DNA from: Caballeronia sp. M1242
GTDB taxonomy: Bacteria; Pseudomonadota; Gammaproteobacteria; Burkholderiales; Burkholderiaceae
Direction of reading: 5' to 3'
Length of the DNA: 64,000 nucleotides
Assembly (NCBI RefSeq): GCF_017220215.1
Contig: NZ_CP071129.1
Span: 2,852,001 to 2,916,000 of the forward strand
This document shows, piece after piece, positions 27,385 through 37,226 of this stretch. Numbering within the stretch: the stretch's first letter is position 1; each line of letters begins with the position of its first letter. The position numbers and the translations under genes were made by a program. The notes under the pieces were generated by a model. It had not been told where the DNA came from, did not search any database, and saw only the letters and a program-made list of their open reading frames with translations.

Positions 27385-28179
27385 TCACGCCGCGACCGGC
27401 ACGCGCGTGAGCGGCTGAATCTGGCGCAGCAAGTCGGCCTGCACGGCCGGATGGTCGCTTGCGCGCGTCCACACGCCGACGTTGAACTTCACGCCGGTAT
27501 CGGTGTAATCCGTGACGGCGATCCACGGCGCCGACGCGCCGTCCTGCACGATGCGCGCATCGCCCGTGACGAGCCTGCGCAGTTCCGACAGCACGCGCTC
27601 GACATCTTGACCGTGCTGCACGAGGAAATTGAGCACCACGCGCCGGTTTTCGTTCGCGCTGAAATTGGTCACCGGATTCGCCCAGATGATGCTGTTCGGC
27701 ACGTACATGACGACGCCGTCGGCCTTCGTGAGCCGCGTCGTGAATAGACCGATCTCGTTCACCGTACCCGCCGTCACGCCGATTCCCTCGATATAGTCAC
27801 CGACGCGAAACGGCCGCAGTAGCAGCAACATCAAACCGGCTGCGATGTTTTGCAGCGTGCCCTGCAGCGCCAGTCCGATGGCAAGCCCCGCCGCGCCGAG
27901 CACGGTCAGGATGCTCGCCGCCGCAATGCCGAACTTGCCGAGCGCCGCGACGATGGCGACCACGCGTATCGCCCACATCACGAGACTGGCGAGCACCGGC
28001 GTCAGCGTGGCATCGACGTTCGTGCGGTTGAGCGTGCGCCGCAGCGCGTTGGCGACGATGTTCGAGATCCACCAGCCGACGGCGACGATCAGAATCGCCA
28101 TCAGAATGTTGATGCCGTACGTCAGCCCGAGCGTGAGCATGAAGTCGTAGGCCGGGCGCAATTTGTCGATTGAATCCAT
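27385..28179 (-). CDS. Small-conductance mechanosensitive channel (MscS family)
   Basis: Osmotic-release channel of 264 residues: three membrane helices, the third glycine/alanine-rich (GAAGLAIGLALQGTLQN) as in the MscS pore, then the cytoplasmic beta domain with FRVGDYIEG and PNSIIW. The ATG at 28179 follows an AGGAG site. The longer upstream frame has no family similarity. Divergent from the aldo-keto reductase gene. Confidence 0.92.
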   Translation of the reverse strand: MDSIDKLRPAYDFMLTLGLTYGINILMAILIVAVGWWISNIVANALRRTLNRTNVDATLTPVLASLVMWAIRVVAIVAALGKFGIAAASILTVLGAAGLAIGLALQGTLQNIAAGLMLLLLRPFRVGDYIEGIGVTAGTVNEIGLFTTRLTKADGVVMYVPNSIIWANPVTNFSANENRRVVLNFLVQHGQDVERVLSELRRLVTGDARIVQDGASAPWIAVTDYTDTGVKFNVGVWTRASDHPAVQADLLRQIQPLTRVPVAA

Positions 28180-28390
28180 TGAGTGCTCCTTTTGCGATGT
28201 GTCGTGGACGAGGCGGCGCGCCGCGTGCTCCCGCATATCGGGACGCGCATGCCGGGCGCTCGGGCCGTCGCCGATTGGCTTAACATTGACGGCTTTGGTC
28301 GATTCGCGAGCATAGAGCAGCGGCGCGCATCCACCGGCTTCACGATTGTCAAAGTTAGTCCAAAACTGCCACCCGCAAAGGAAAACTGTC

Positions 28391-29437
28391 ATGGCTTACG
28401 AAGCAGCATCCGAGCGTTACTCCTCGCAGATGCAATACCGCACGTGCGGCAAATCCGGTCTCAAGCTGCCGGCGCTGTCGCTCGGCCTCTGGCATAACTT
28501 CGGCGACACCACGCCCATTTCGACGCAGCGCGACATCCTGCGTACCGCGTTCGATCTCGGCGTGACGCACTTCGATTTGGCAAACAATTACGGGCCGCCG
28601 TACGGCAGCGCGGAGACCAACTTCGGGCGTCTCTTCAAGGACGACTTCAAGCCGTATCGCGATGAATTGCTGATCTCGACGAAGGCCGGCTGGGACATGT
28701 GGCCGGGTCCGTACGGGCAGGGCGGCGGCTCGCGCAAGTACGTGCTCGCGAGCCTGGACCAGAGCCTGAAGCGCATGGGACTGGATTACGTCGATATCTT
28801 CTACTCGCATCGCTTCGATGCCGATACGCCGCTCGAAGAGACCGCCGGCGCGCTCGCGACCGCTGTGCATTCGGGCAAGGCGCTGTATGTCGGCATCTCG
28901 TCGTATTCGGCGTCCAAGACGCGCGAAATGGCCAAGCTGCTCGCCGAGCACAAGGTGCCGCTTTTGATCCATCAGCCGTCGTACAACATGCTGAACCGCT
29001 GGATCGAAGAAGAACTGCTGGATACGCTCGATGAGATCGGCGCGGGCAGCATCGCGTTCACGCCGCTCGCGCAAGGGCTGCTGACGAGCAAGTATCTGAA
29101 CGGCGTGCCGCAGGATGCGCGCGTCAACAAGCCGGGCGGCGGATCGCTCAAGCAGGAACACCTGAGTCGGGAAAATCTGGAGCACGTGCGCAAGCTGAAC
29201 GAACTGGCGCAGCGGCGCGGTCAAAGCCTCGCGCAGATGGCGCTCGCGTGGGCGCTGCGCGGCGGGCGCGTGACCTCGGTGCTGATCGGCGCGAGCCGCG
29301 CGGAGCAAGTCACCGAAAACGTCGGCGCGTTGAAGAATCTCGAGTTCAGCCAGGAAGAACTCGCGGAAATCGACAAGTACGCGCAGGAAGGCGGCATCAA
29401 TCTGTGGGAGAAGCCGTCGACGGATCAGCGCATCTGA
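28391..29437 (+). CDS. yghZ: Aldo-keto reductase, YghZ (L-glyceraldehyde 3-phosphate reductase) type
   Basis: NADPH-dependent aldo-keto reductase of 348 residues with the full catalytic tetrad Asp62, Tyr67, Lys98 and His140. The GPPYGSAE stretch, the WDMWPGPYG loop and the NLWEKPST tail resemble E. coli YghZ (AKR14), which reduces L-glyceraldehyde 3-phosphate and methylglyoxal. The ATG at 28391 has an AAAGGA site. Confidence 0.9.
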   Translation: MAYEAASERYSSQMQYRTCGKSGLKLPALSLGLWHNFGDTTPISTQRDILRTAFDLGVTHFDLANNYGPPYGSAETNFGRLFKDDFKPYRDELLISTKAGWDMWPGPYGQGGGSRKYVLASLDQSLKRMGLDYVDIFYSHRFDADTPLEETAGALATAVHSGKALYVGISSYSASKTREMAKLLAEHKVPLLIHQPSYNMLNRWIEEELLDTLDEIGAGSIAFTPLAQGLLTSKYLNGVPQDARVNKPGGGSLKQEHLSRENLEHVRKLNELAQRRGQSLAQMALAWALRGGRVTSVLIGASRAEQVTENVGALKNLEFSQEELAEIDKYAQEGGINLWEKPSTDQRI

Positions 29438-29812
29438 ACGTCTTGCAGCCGCCTTCCGTCAGAAGGGTGATTCGGAAGCGGCTCGGCTGCGGTTGCTATC
29501 ATGCGGGCTCGCGGTTCATTCGCTGCTGACCGGCAGCGAGCACAATCGGCGGCGGCGGCGCGTGGCGGATCGTCACGCGCTGCTGGCGATCCGGCCCGAG
29601 GACGCCCCGCGGCTATCGAGTTAGAATAGCCGATTGCGCCCATGCAACGCCCGGCTGCACGACTGCCGACGCGGGCCTGCCGCAAACACGCCGCACAGAG
29701 CCGAAAGTTCGGACGAAAGCGCCAGCCGCTCGTCCTTTCGCGCGGCGTCGAGCGACCCGCGTTCCGGCGTTCCGGCCGTGAGCGTCACCGTTTTCGCATA
29801 GTCCAAGAAGCC
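29438..29812. other. Gap upstream of fpr
   Basis: 375 bases with no supported gene. A TAGAAT hexamer at 29622-29627 is a possible -10 for fpr, giving a leader of about 180 bases; the -35 region is poor. No redox-regulator site is recognisable. Confidence 0.35.
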
Positions 29813-30583
29813 ATGAGCAACCTCAACTCTCAAACCGTTCTGAGCGTCCACCACTGGACCGACACGCTTTTCAGTTTCACCTGCACTCGCGACGCCTCGT
29901 TCCGCTTTGAGAACGGCCAGTTCACGATGGTGGGCCTCGAAGTCGACGGCAAGCCGCTTCTGCGCGCCTACAGCCTCGCGAGCGCGAACTACGAAGAGCA
30001 TCTCGAATTCTTAAGCATCAAGGTGCCGGACGGCCCGCTGACTTCGCGTCTGCAGCACCTGAAGGTCGGCGATTCCGTGCTGATTGGCAAGAAGCCGACG
30101 GGCACGCTGGTCGCGGACAACCTGCTGCCGGGCAAGACGCTGTGGCTGCTTTCCACTGGCACCGGCCTCGCGCCGTTCATGTCGATCATCAAGGACCCGG
30201 ACGTCTACGACCGCTACGAGAAGATCGTGCTGACGCATACGTGCCGCTTCGTCGATGAACTCGCGTACAAGGACTTCATCACGGAGCATTTGCCGGCGCA
30301 CGAGCACATCGGCGAGATCGTTTCGGAGAAGCTCGTCTATTACCCGACCGTGACGCGCGAAGAATTCGCGAACCGCGGCCGCATCACCGACCTGATCGAG
30401 ACGAAGAAGCTGTTCTCGGATCTGTCGGTGGAGCCGTTCTCGATCGAAAACGACCGCGTGATGCTCTGCGGCAGCCCGCATATGCTGCGCGACACGCGTC
30501 AGCTGCTCGACTCGCTGGGCTTCCAGGAAGGCAGCAACAACCATCCGGGGCATTACGTCGTCGAGAAGGCGTTCGTCGGCTGA
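29813..30583 (+). CDS. fpr: Ferredoxin--NADP+ reductase
   Basis: FAD enzyme of 256 residues shuttling electrons between NADPH and ferredoxin or flavodoxin. The FAD motif is RAYSLAS (about residues 46-52), the NADP-binding region begins at LLSTGTGLAPF, and the C-terminus VEKAFVG is typical of the bacterial Fpr subclass, whose last residues stack on the flavin. The ATG at 29813 fits the family start. A terminator follows. Confidence 0.95.
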   Translation: MSNLNSQTVLSVHHWTDTLFSFTCTRDASFRFENGQFTMVGLEVDGKPLLRAYSLASANYEEHLEFLSIKVPDGPLTSRLQHLKVGDSVLIGKKPTGTLVADNLLPGKTLWLLSTGTGLAPFMSIIKDPDVYDRYEKIVLTHTCRFVDELAYKDFITEHLPAHEHIGEIVSEKLVYYPTVTREEFANRGRITDLIETKKLFSDLSVEPFSIENDRVMLCGSPHMLRDTRQLLDSLGFQEGSNNHPGHYVVEKAFVG

Positions 30584-30610
30584 TTCGTGGTTGGCGTGTT
30601 CGCAAAGAAG

Positions 30611-30637
30611 CCGGGGCAAATCGCTCCGGTTTTTTTT
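30611..30637 (+). terminator. Intrinsic terminator of fpr
   Basis: CCGGGGC pairs with GCTCCGG (one G-T wobble) around AAATC, followed by eight T residues, 28 bases after the fpr stop. Confidence 0.82.
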
Positions 30638-30754
30638 CGCCTGCTAGCGGGCAACTTGTTACATGTGTGGACAGGCATTATTGGCACTTCCGCCGCACTG
30701 CTGTTACTAATCGACATGAAGTTCTCCCGCCGCAGCCTTGTCGGACATGGATTA

Positions 30755-30775
30755 ATCATATTTTTGAGATATGAT
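30755..30775. promoter_or_regulatory. Inverted repeat upstream of the two-component genes
   Basis: ATCATAT, seven bases, ATATGAT: a perfect 7-bp inverted repeat in AT-rich DNA 127 bases before the kinase ATG. It could be a response-regulator site, and TATGAT inside it could double as a -10 element. Confidence 0.4.
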
Positions 30776-30902
30776 GCGGTCACGTCGAAGCGATGCGCAA
30801 AGCCTGCATCGTCCGATTTCCATGTTACAGAGTGTAAATTTAGTTACGCCGACTCGTGGTCTGCCGAGGACGTAGCTCAAGTTGCGCTCAAAGCGAGGAA
30901 AA

Positions 30903-31748
30903 ATGAACCCGTCGGCCCTGATCGGACTGGATCAGCGTGCAACGTCCTGCGCCACCGTGCGCGGTGTGTCGTCAGCGACGCCGGAGGCATCCGGCTTACC
31001 GTTTTCCGCTCTATTCGACGCCAAGCTGGAAAGCGACCGCGAGGTCGAGCGCCTGCGCGCCCGCGTACGGGATCTCGCTTCGCAAGTCTGCGCGGCCGAT
31101 GAGCGCGTTCGCCGCAGCATCGCCGCCGACCTGCACGACGAAGCAGGCGCCATTCTCACCGCTGCGAACCTCGCAGTAGCGCGCGCCGAATATCTGCTGC
31201 CCGCCGATGCGCCCGCTGCCTGCACAGAAGCGCTGCGCCAGGCGCGCGAATGTCTCGCCGAAGTCGCCGCGTCCAACCACAGGATCGTGGAGGGCCTGCA
31301 CGCGCCGGCGCTCGACGCCGGACTGCCTGCCGCGCTCGCGGAATGGCTCGCAACCTTCGGCGCGCGCGCCGGTCTCTCCGTTAATTTATCTTGTTCAGTT
31401 GAAATCTACGCGAAGCGTTTGCCGCAGGGTCTGTCCCACGCGTTCTTTCGCATCACGCAGGAAGCACTAAACAACGTCGCGCGGCACGCGCATGCGACGC
31501 GCGCGAACGTGACGCTCGCAGCCGACGACGACGCGCTCACGCTCGTGGTGGAGGACGACGGCATCGGCATCACGCCCGTTGCGCGCCGGAAAGCCGGGCG
31601 GCTCGGGTTCGCGAGCATGCGCTCTCGCTGCGAGGCGTTCGGCGGCACGCTGCGCGTGGGCGCATCGAAGACGGGCGGGACCTGCGTGCGCGCGCGCCTC
31701 CCGTGGACGGCCGCGCCGCGCGCCGCGCTGCGCGCGGTCAACGACTGA
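30903..31748 (+). CDS. Soluble NarL-type sensor histidine kinase
   Basis: A 281-residue histidine kinase of the HisKA_3 group. An N-terminal stretch without membrane helices is followed by a short coiled coil (about 41-65), the phosphorylated His78 in AADLHDEAG, and an ATPase domain with an N-box EALNNVARHAHAT, G1 DDGIGI and a GRLGFASMRSR segment. There is no signal peptide or membrane segment, so the stimulus is probably cytoplasmic. A GAGGAAAA site precedes the ATG. The partner regulator starts eight bases downstream. Confidence 0.88.
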   Translation: MNPSALIGLDQRATSCATVRGVSSATPEASGLPFSALFDAKLESDREVERLRARVRDLASQVCAADERVRRSIAADLHDEAGAILTAANLAVARAEYLLPADAPAACTEALRQARECLAEVAASNHRIVEGLHAPALDAGLPAALAEWLATFGARAGLSVNLSCSVEIYAKRLPQGLSHAFFRITQEALNNVARHAHATRANVTLAADDDALTLVVEDDGIGITPVARRKAGRLGFASMRSRCEAFGGTLRVGASKTGGTCVRARLPWTAAPRAALRAVND

Positions 31749-31756
31749 GCGCGCGC

Positions 31757-32413
31757 ATGGCGCTCAAGATTCTTCTCGCCGACGATCACGCCATCGTGCG
31801 CCGTGGCGTCGCGCAATTGCTGCTGGAGCGCGGCGTCGCGTCGGAGGTCAGCGAAGCGGAAACGGGCGCGCAGGCGCTGGCGCTCGCTGCGCGCGTCTCT
31901 TTCGACGTCGCGCTCCTCGACATCTCGCTACCCGATACGACCGGCCTCGACGTCCTGAAGCGCCTGAAGCGCGACGCGCCGCGTCTGCCGGTGCTCATGT
32001 TCTCCATGTATCGCGAAGACCAGTACGCGGTGCGCGCGCTGAAGGCGGGCGCGGCAGGTTATCTATCGAAGACGGCGGACCCCGCGCTGATGATCCGCGC
32101 GGTTCAACAGGTCGCAGCCGGCCGTAAGTACGTCAGCCCGGAAATGGCGGAGGCGCTCGCCAATTACGTCTCACTGGATAGCGAACGGATGCCGCACGAG
32201 AACTTGTCGGACCGCGAGTTCCAGACGCTCTGCATGCTGGCATCGGGCAAGCGGCTGACCGACATCGCGAACGCGCTGTCGTTGTCGGTTAAGACGGTCA
32301 GCGTGTATCGCGCGCGCCTGCTCGACAAGATGAAGCTGGCCAACAACGCCGAACTCACGTTCTATGTCCTCTCGAACCGCCTCGTCGATATGAACCCTGC
32401 GATCGCAGGCTGA
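31757..32413 (+). CDS. NarL/LuxR-family response regulator
   Basis: A 218-residue regulator with a receiver domain (acidic pair Asp9-Asp10, phosphoacceptor Asp55 in LLDISLPD, Lys in YLSKTAD) and a C-terminal LuxR-type helix-turn-helix (about 150-205, LSDREFQTLCMLASGK). It is the evident partner of the kinase eight bases upstream. Targets are unknown; a 7-bp inverted repeat upstream of the pair and another after this gene are candidate sites. Confidence 0.92.
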   Translation: MALKILLADDHAIVRRGVAQLLLERGVASEVSEAETGAQALALAARVSFDVALLDISLPDTTGLDVLKRLKRDAPRLPVLMFSMYREDQYAVRALKAGAAGYLSKTADPALMIRAVQQVAAGRKYVSPEMAEALANYVSLDSERMPHENLSDREFQTLCMLASGKRLTDIANALSLSVKTVSVYRARLLDKMKLANNAELTFYVLSNRLVDMNPAIAG

Positions 32414-32419
32414 GTGGGT

Positions 32420-32439
32420 TTTATCTCAGACAAGATAAA
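32420..32439. repeat. Inverted repeat before the amino-acid permease gene
   Basis: TTTATCT, six bases, AGATAAA: a perfect 7-bp inverted repeat just after the response-regulator stop and 112 bases before the permease start. It could be a regulator site in the permease promoter region; without a T-run it is not a good terminator. Confidence 0.35.
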
Positions 32440-32550
32440 CGCACCGGCGCTGCGCATGCTGCCCAATTTCTGGGCATTTTCGAAGTCTCCGATAGAATGT
32501 CGGGTTTTCCCGCAGCAGGGCGCGCGAGCGCCGCATGGAGACTTATCGCA

Positions 32551-33993
32551 ATGTCGTTGTTCCGCAAGAAAAACATCGAGCACATGCTGGCCGGCGCGCA
32601 CAGCACGTCACTCAAGAAAACGCTTGGCGCGCTGGACCTGACGTTTCTCGGCATCGGCGCGATCATCGGCACCGGCATCTTCGTGCTCACGGGCACCGGC
32701 GCCGTGCAGGCCGGACCCGCGCTGATGGTGTCGTTCATCGTCGCGGCCATCGCTTGCTGCTTCGCCGCGCTCGCCTACGCGGAGTTTTCGTCGACCATTC
32801 CGGTCGCCGGTTCCATCTACACGTATTCGTACGCGACGCTCGGCGAACTGGCCGCGTGGATCATCGGCTGGGACTTGATGCTCGAATACGGGCTCGCGAC
32901 GTCCGCCGTTTCAGTGGGGTGGTCGGGCTATCTGCAATCGCTGCTGTCGGGCTTCGGCATCAGCCTGCCGACGGCGCTCACCGCCGCGCCCGGCGCGCTG
33001 CCGGACCACGTCACGTACTTCAACCTGCCCGCGTTCCTCGTGATGATGGTCATTACGTGGCTGCTGTCGATCGGCGTAAAGGAATCCACGCGCATCAACA
33101 ACGTGATGGTCGCGATCAAGGTAACGGTCGTGCTGCTGGTGATCGCGGTCGGCGTATTCCACGTCACGCCGGCGAACTGGCATCCGTTCATGCCGCACGG
33201 CTGGTCCGGCGTGTTCGGCGCGGCGGCGGTTATGTTCTTCGCGTTCATCGGCTTCGATTCGGTGTCGTCCGCGGCCGAGGAAGTGAAGAACCCGAAGCGC
33301 GATCTGCCCATCGGCATCATTTCGTCGCTCGCGGTGTGCGCGGTGCTGTACGTGGCGGTGGCGGCGGTCGTGACGGGCATTGTGCCGGCAGCGCAGTTCG
33401 CGCACATCTCGCATCCGGTGTCGTACGCGCTGCAAGTGGCGGGGCAGAACTGGGTGGCGGGTTTCATCGACCTCGGCGCGGTGCTCGGCATGCTCACCGT
33501 GATTCTCGTGATGAGCTACGGCCAGACGCGCATCATCTACGCGATGTCGCGTGACGGACTGCTCCCCGCCAAACTCTCGAGCGTGCATCCGCGCTTTGCG
33601 ACGCCGTTTTTCACGACGTGGCTCGTCGGCAGCTTCTTCGGCCTGATCGGCGCGCTCGTGCCGCTCAACGTGCTCGCCGAGCTGATCAACATCGGCACGC
33701 TCGCCGCGTTCTCGATGGTCTCCATCGCCGTGCTGATCCTGCGCCGCACGCATCCCGACCTGCCGCGCGCGTTCCGCTGCCCGGGCGTTCCCGTCGTGCC
33801 GATTCTCGCGGTGGCGTCGTGCCTCTTCCTGATGCTCAACCTGACGGCGACGACGTGGATTGCGTTCGTCGTCTGGCTCGTGATCGGCCTCGTGATTTAC
33901 TTCGTGTACTCGCGCCGTCATTCGGCGCTGGGCCGCGTTCAGGCGCAGCCCGCGAGCGCGAAGGCCGCGAAGCGCGAAACCGTTACGCACTGA
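32551..33993 (+). CDS. APC-superfamily amino-acid permease (CAT-like)
   Basis: Inner-membrane amino-acid transporter of 480 residues with about 12-13 membrane helices. Typical APC motifs include GIGAIIGTGIFVLTG in helix 1 and FAFIGFDSVSSAAEEVKNP in helix 6, the latter marking the cationic amino-acid transporter subgroup (YfnA-like). Substrate unproven. The ATG at 32551 is preceded by GGAG; the frame extends 18 codons upstream without family similarity. A strong terminator follows. Confidence 0.9.
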   Translation: MSLFRKKNIEHMLAGAHSTSLKKTLGALDLTFLGIGAIIGTGIFVLTGTGAVQAGPALMVSFIVAAIACCFAALAYAEFSSTIPVAGSIYTYSYATLGELAAWIIGWDLMLEYGLATSAVSVGWSGYLQSLLSGFGISLPTALTAAPGALPDHVTYFNLPAFLVMMVITWLLSIGVKESTRINNVMVAIKVTVVLLVIAVGVFHVTPANWHPFMPHGWSGVFGAAAVMFFAFIGFDSVSSAAEEVKNPKRDLPIGIISSLAVCAVLYVAVAAVVTGIVPAAQFAHISHPVSYALQVAGQNWVAGFIDLGAVLGMLTVILVMSYGQTRIIYAMSRDGLLPAKLSSVHPRFATPFFTTWLVGSFFGLIGALVPLNVLAELINIGTLAAFSMVSIAVLILRRTHPDLPRAFRCPGVPVVPILAVASCLFLMLNLTATTWIAFVVWLVIGLVIYFVYSRRHSALGRVQAQPASAKAAKRETVTH

Positions 33994-34021
33994 GCGTTTG
34001 TCTGATCGTTCGGCTAAAGAG

Positions 34022-34049
34022 CGCCGTCCCTCGGGACGGCGTTTTTTTT
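34022..34049 (+). terminator. Intrinsic terminator of the permease gene
   Basis: CGCCGTCCC and GGGACGGCG form a nine-base-pair stem with a two-base loop in the perfect match, followed by eight T residues. Confidence 0.9.
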
Positions 34050-34213
34050 CGTCCGTCGCGGGCGCGGCACGGGCGTGCGCCTAATAGCGACGCCCGCTGA
34101 TTTGTGCTTTACTCGCCGTACACATAACACGAAATTCCAGCCGGACGCGACGCGCGGGCAGGTAGAGACGTGGCGACGTGCGTGACCCGAGTGACGTTAA
34201 GGCTGGTCCATCC

Positions 34214-34231
34214 CCTTGCAATCATGCAAGG
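34214..34231. repeat. Inverted repeat in the cox-like operon promoter region
   Basis: CCTTGCA, four bases, TGCAAGG: a perfect 7-bp inverted repeat 47 bases before the coxS-type start codon. Possible operator or mRNA hairpin. Confidence 0.4.
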
Positions 34232-34277
34232 ACCGTAGCGAGGCGCAAAGCCCGCCGCGGTCGACAAGGAGACAGTA

Positions 34278-34754
34278 ATGACGCTCAGCATCAGCCTGAC
34301 GGTCAACGGCAAACCCGTGACCGCGAAGGTGGAACCGCATGTCCTGCTCGTTCAGTTTCTCCGCGAAAACCTCGGGCTGACCGGTACGCATATCGGCTGC
34401 GATACCGCGCAGTGCGGCGCGTGCACCGTTCATCTCGACGGCCGCGCGATCAAATCGTGCAACATTCTCGCCGCGCAGGCCGACGGCATGAGCGTGACGA
34501 CCATCGAGGGCATGTCGAAAGACGGCCAGCTTCATCCGATGCAGGCGGCGTTCAGGGAATGCCACGGCCTGCAGTGCGGCTTCTGCACGCCGGGCATGGT
34601 GATGAGCGCGAGCGCGCTCGCAGCCGAATCGCCCGATCTCACCGAGGAAGAAGTCCGCGATCAGCTCGACGGCAATCTGTGCCGCTGCACGGGCTATCAC
34701 AACATCGTGAAGGCGGTCCTCGAAGGCGCGCAGAACATGAAAGCGGGCGCCTGA
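34278..34754 (+). CDS. coxS: Molybdenum hydroxylase iron-sulfur subunit (CoxS-like)
   Basis: Small subunit of a xanthine-oxidase-family enzyme, 158 residues, carrying two [2Fe-2S] clusters: a plant-ferredoxin type cluster (Cys41, 46, 49, 61) and a helical-domain cluster (Cys100, 103, 135, 137, in CGFC and [10 protein letters not shown]). It passes electrons from molybdenum to FAD. First gene of a seven-gene operon running to 41662. Confidence 0.92.
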   Translation: MTLSISLTVNGKPVTAKVEPHVLLVQFLRENLGLTGTHIGCDTAQCGACTVHLDGRAIKSCNILAAQADGMSVTTIEGMSKDGQLHPMQAAFRECHGLQCGFCTPGMVMSASALAAESPDLTEEEVRDQLDGNLCRCTGYHNIVKAVLEGAQNMKAGA

Positions 34755-34806
34755 TTCCCTCGTTCCCTTTTCGACACCACGAATCGCGCCTATCACGGAG
34801 ACCGCG

Positions 34807-37215
34807 ATGAATGCCCCTGAGCAACAGAAACTGATCGGCGCTGGCGTCAAGCGCAAAGAAGACTATCGCTTCCTGACCGGCGCGGGCCAGTACACCGACG
34901 ACGTCGTGCTGCCGCGCCAAAGCTATGGCGTGTTCCTTCGCTCGCCGCATGCGCACGCGCGCATTCGCGGTATCAATACCGAGCAGGCGCTGGCGTCGCC
35001 GGGCGTGATCGGCGTGTTCACCGGCAAGGATCTCGCAGGCGAGAACGTCGGCGGCTTGCCGTGCGGATGGCTGATCCACAGCACGGACGGCTCGCCGATG
35101 CACGAGCCGCCGCATCCCGTCATCGCGCACGACAAAGTGCTGCACGTGGGCGATCAGGTGGCGCTCGTCGTCGCGGAATCGGTGAAGGAAGCGAAAGATG
35201 CGCTCGAACTGATCGAAGTCGATTACGAAGAACTGCCCGCTGTCGTCGATACGGGCAGCGCCGCCGACCCGGGCCAGCCGCTCGTGCACGACAGCGTGCC
35301 GAACAACGTCTGCTACAACTGGGGCCACGGCGACAAGGCGCGCACCGACGCCGCGTTCGCGCAGGCCGCGCATGTAACGACGCTCGACATCGTGAATCAG
35401 CGGCTCGTGCCGAACGCCATCGAGCCGCGCGCCGTCAACGCGAGCTATTCGAAGCACGACGACAGCTACACGGTCTATGTCGCCAATCAGAATCCGCACG
35501 TCGAGCGTTTGTTGATGGCGGCGTTCGTGCTGTCGCTGCCGGAATCGAAGCTGCGCGTGATTGCGCCGGACGTAGGCGGCGGCTTCGGCTCGAAGATCTT
35601 CCTGTATCCGGAAGATGTAGCGCTGACGTGGGCATCGAAGAAAGTCGGGCGTCCGATCAAATGGACCGCCGAGCGTTCCGAAGCCTTCGTCTCCGACGCG
35701 CACGGCCGCGATCACGTCACCAAAGCGGAACTCGCGCTCGACAATGACGGCAAGTTCCTCGCGATGCGCGTCCACACGACGGCGAACATGGGCGCGTATT
35801 TGTCGACGTTCGCGTCGTCGGTGCCGACCGTGCTTTACGCGACGCTGCTCGCCGGCCAGTACGCCACGCCCGCCATCTACGCCGAAGTGAAGGCCGTGTT
35901 CACGAACACCGTTCCCGTGGATGCCTATCGCGGCGCGGGCCGTCCGGAAGCCACGTATGTGGTCGAACGGCTCGTCGAGACGGCGGCGCGCGAGCTCAAC
36001 ATCGATCCGGTGGAACTGCGCCGCCGCAACTTCATACGCGAGTTTCCGTATGCGACGCCCGTTGGCCTCACCTACGACACCGGCGACTACGACGCGTGCC
36101 TGAACCGCGCGCTGGAACTGGCGGACGTCGCGGGTTTCGCCGAGCGGCGCGCGCAGTCGGAGAAAGAAGGCAAGCTGCGCGGCATCGGCTATTCGTGCTA
36201 CATCGAGGCGTGCGGGCTCGCGCCGTCGAACATTGCGGGCGCGCTCGGCGCGCGGGCGGGGCTCTTCGAAGCAGGCGAAGTGCGCGTGCATCCGACCGGC
36301 TCCGTCACCGTGTTCACCGGCTCGCACAGCCACGGTCAGGGGCACGAGACCACGTTCGCGCAAGTGGTGGCGGACCGGCTGGGCGTGGCGATCGAAAACG
36401 TCGAAGTCGTTCACGGCGACACCGGTCGCATTCCGTTCGGCATGGGCACGTACGGATCGCGGTCGATTTCGGTCGGCGGCTCGGCCATCATGAAGGCGCT
36501 CGACAAGGTGGAAGCGAAGGCGAAGAAGATCGCGGCGCATCTGCTGGAAGCGTCGGCGGAAGACATCGAGTTTTCGAACGGCGTGTTCCGCGTCGCAGGC
36601 ACGGACCGCACGAAGAGCTTCGCGGAAGTCTCGCTCGCCGCGTACGTGCCGCACAACTTCCCGCTCGAAACCATGGAGCCGGGCCTCAACGAAAACGCGT
36701 TCTACGATCCGACGAACTTCACGTATCCGTCGGGCGCGTACGTCTGCGAAGTCGAAGTGGATCGCGACACCGGCGAAACGCGCATCCAGAAGTTCACCGC
36801 CGTGGACGACTTCGGCAACGTGATCAATCCGATGATCGTGGAAGGTCAGGTGCACGGCGGCCTGGGGCAGGGCATCGGCCAAGCCATGCTGGAGCGCTGC
36901 GTGTATGACAAGGAAAGCGGCCAGCTGCTGTCGGGCTCGTTCATGGATTACGCGATGCCGCACGCCATCGACTTGCCGAGCTTCACCGTCGAGACCGCGA
37001 AGGGCACGCCGTGCACGCACAACCCGCTCGGCGTGAAGGGCTGCGGCGAAGCGGGCGCGATCGGCTCGCCGCCCGCCGTCATCAATGCGATTGTCGATGC
37101 CCTCGCGCCGCTCGGCGTCAAAGACTTGCAGATGCCCGCGACGCCGCACCGCGTCTGGACCGCGATGCACGCCGCGCAGACCACACAAACCGCCCAAACC
37201 GCCCAAACCGCCTGA
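34807..37215 (+). CDS. coxL: Form II CO-dehydrogenase-like molybdopterin large subunit (CoxL-like)
   Basis: Catalytic molybdenum-cytosine-dinucleotide subunit, 802 residues. The active-site loop reads AYRGAGR (residues 373-379), the form II signature, not the AYXCSFR of proven form I CO dehydrogenases. Its real substrate is therefore open: CO at low rate, or another aldehyde or heterocycle. The cofactor-binding GGGFGSK segment is at about residues 258-264. A short repeated QTAQTA stretch forms the C-terminal tail. It follows coxS by 52 bases. Confidence 0.9.
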   Translation: MNAPEQQKLIGAGVKRKEDYRFLTGAGQYTDDVVLPRQSYGVFLRSPHAHARIRGINTEQALASPGVIGVFTGKDLAGENVGGLPCGWLIHSTDGSPMHEPPHPVIAHDKVLHVGDQVALVVAESVKEAKDALELIEVDYEELPAVVDTGSAADPGQPLVHDSVPNNVCYNWGHGDKARTDAAFAQAAHVTTLDIVNQRLVPNAIEPRAVNASYSKHDDSYTVYVANQNPHVERLLMAAFVLSLPESKLRVIAPDVGGGFGSKIFLYPEDVALTWASKKVGRPIKWTAERSEAFVSDAHGRDHVTKAELALDNDGKFLAMRVHTTANMGAYLSTFASSVPTVLYATLLAGQYATPAIYAEVKAVFTNTVPVDAYRGAGRPEATYVVERLVETAARELNIDPVELRRRNFIREFPYATPVGLTYDTGDYDACLNRALELADVAGFAERRAQSEKEGKLRGIGYSCYIEACGLAPSNIAGALGARAGLFEAGEVRVHPTGSVTVFTGSHSHGQGHETTFAQVVADRLGVAIENVEVVHGDTGRIPFGMGTYGSRSISVGGSAIMKALDKVEAKAKKIAAHLLEASAEDIEFSNGVFRVAGTDRTKSFAEVSLAAYVPHNFPLETMEPGLNENAFYDPTNFTYPSGAYVCEVEVDRDTGETRIQKFTAVDDFGNVINPMIVEGQVHGGLGQGIGQAMLERCVYDKESGQLLSGSFMDYAMPHAIDLPSFTVETAKGTPCTHNPLGVKGCGEAGAIGSPPAVINAIVDALAPLGVKDLQMPATPHRVWTAMHAAQTTQTAQTAQTA

Positions 37216-37226
37216 CGGAGACGGAT

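Larger units (their letters stand above)
30584..30902. other. Gap between fpr and the histidine kinase
   Basis: 319 bases holding the fpr terminator (30611-30637) and, toward the kinase gene, an AT-rich stretch with a 7-bp inverted repeat (30755-30775). No gene is supported. Confidence 0.45.

Noticed and set aside
34204..34220. Sigma-54-like TGGTCC...TTGCA upstream of coxS
   Set aside because: The GG-to-GC distance is 11 bases, not the strict 10, and TGGTCC departs from TGGCAC.
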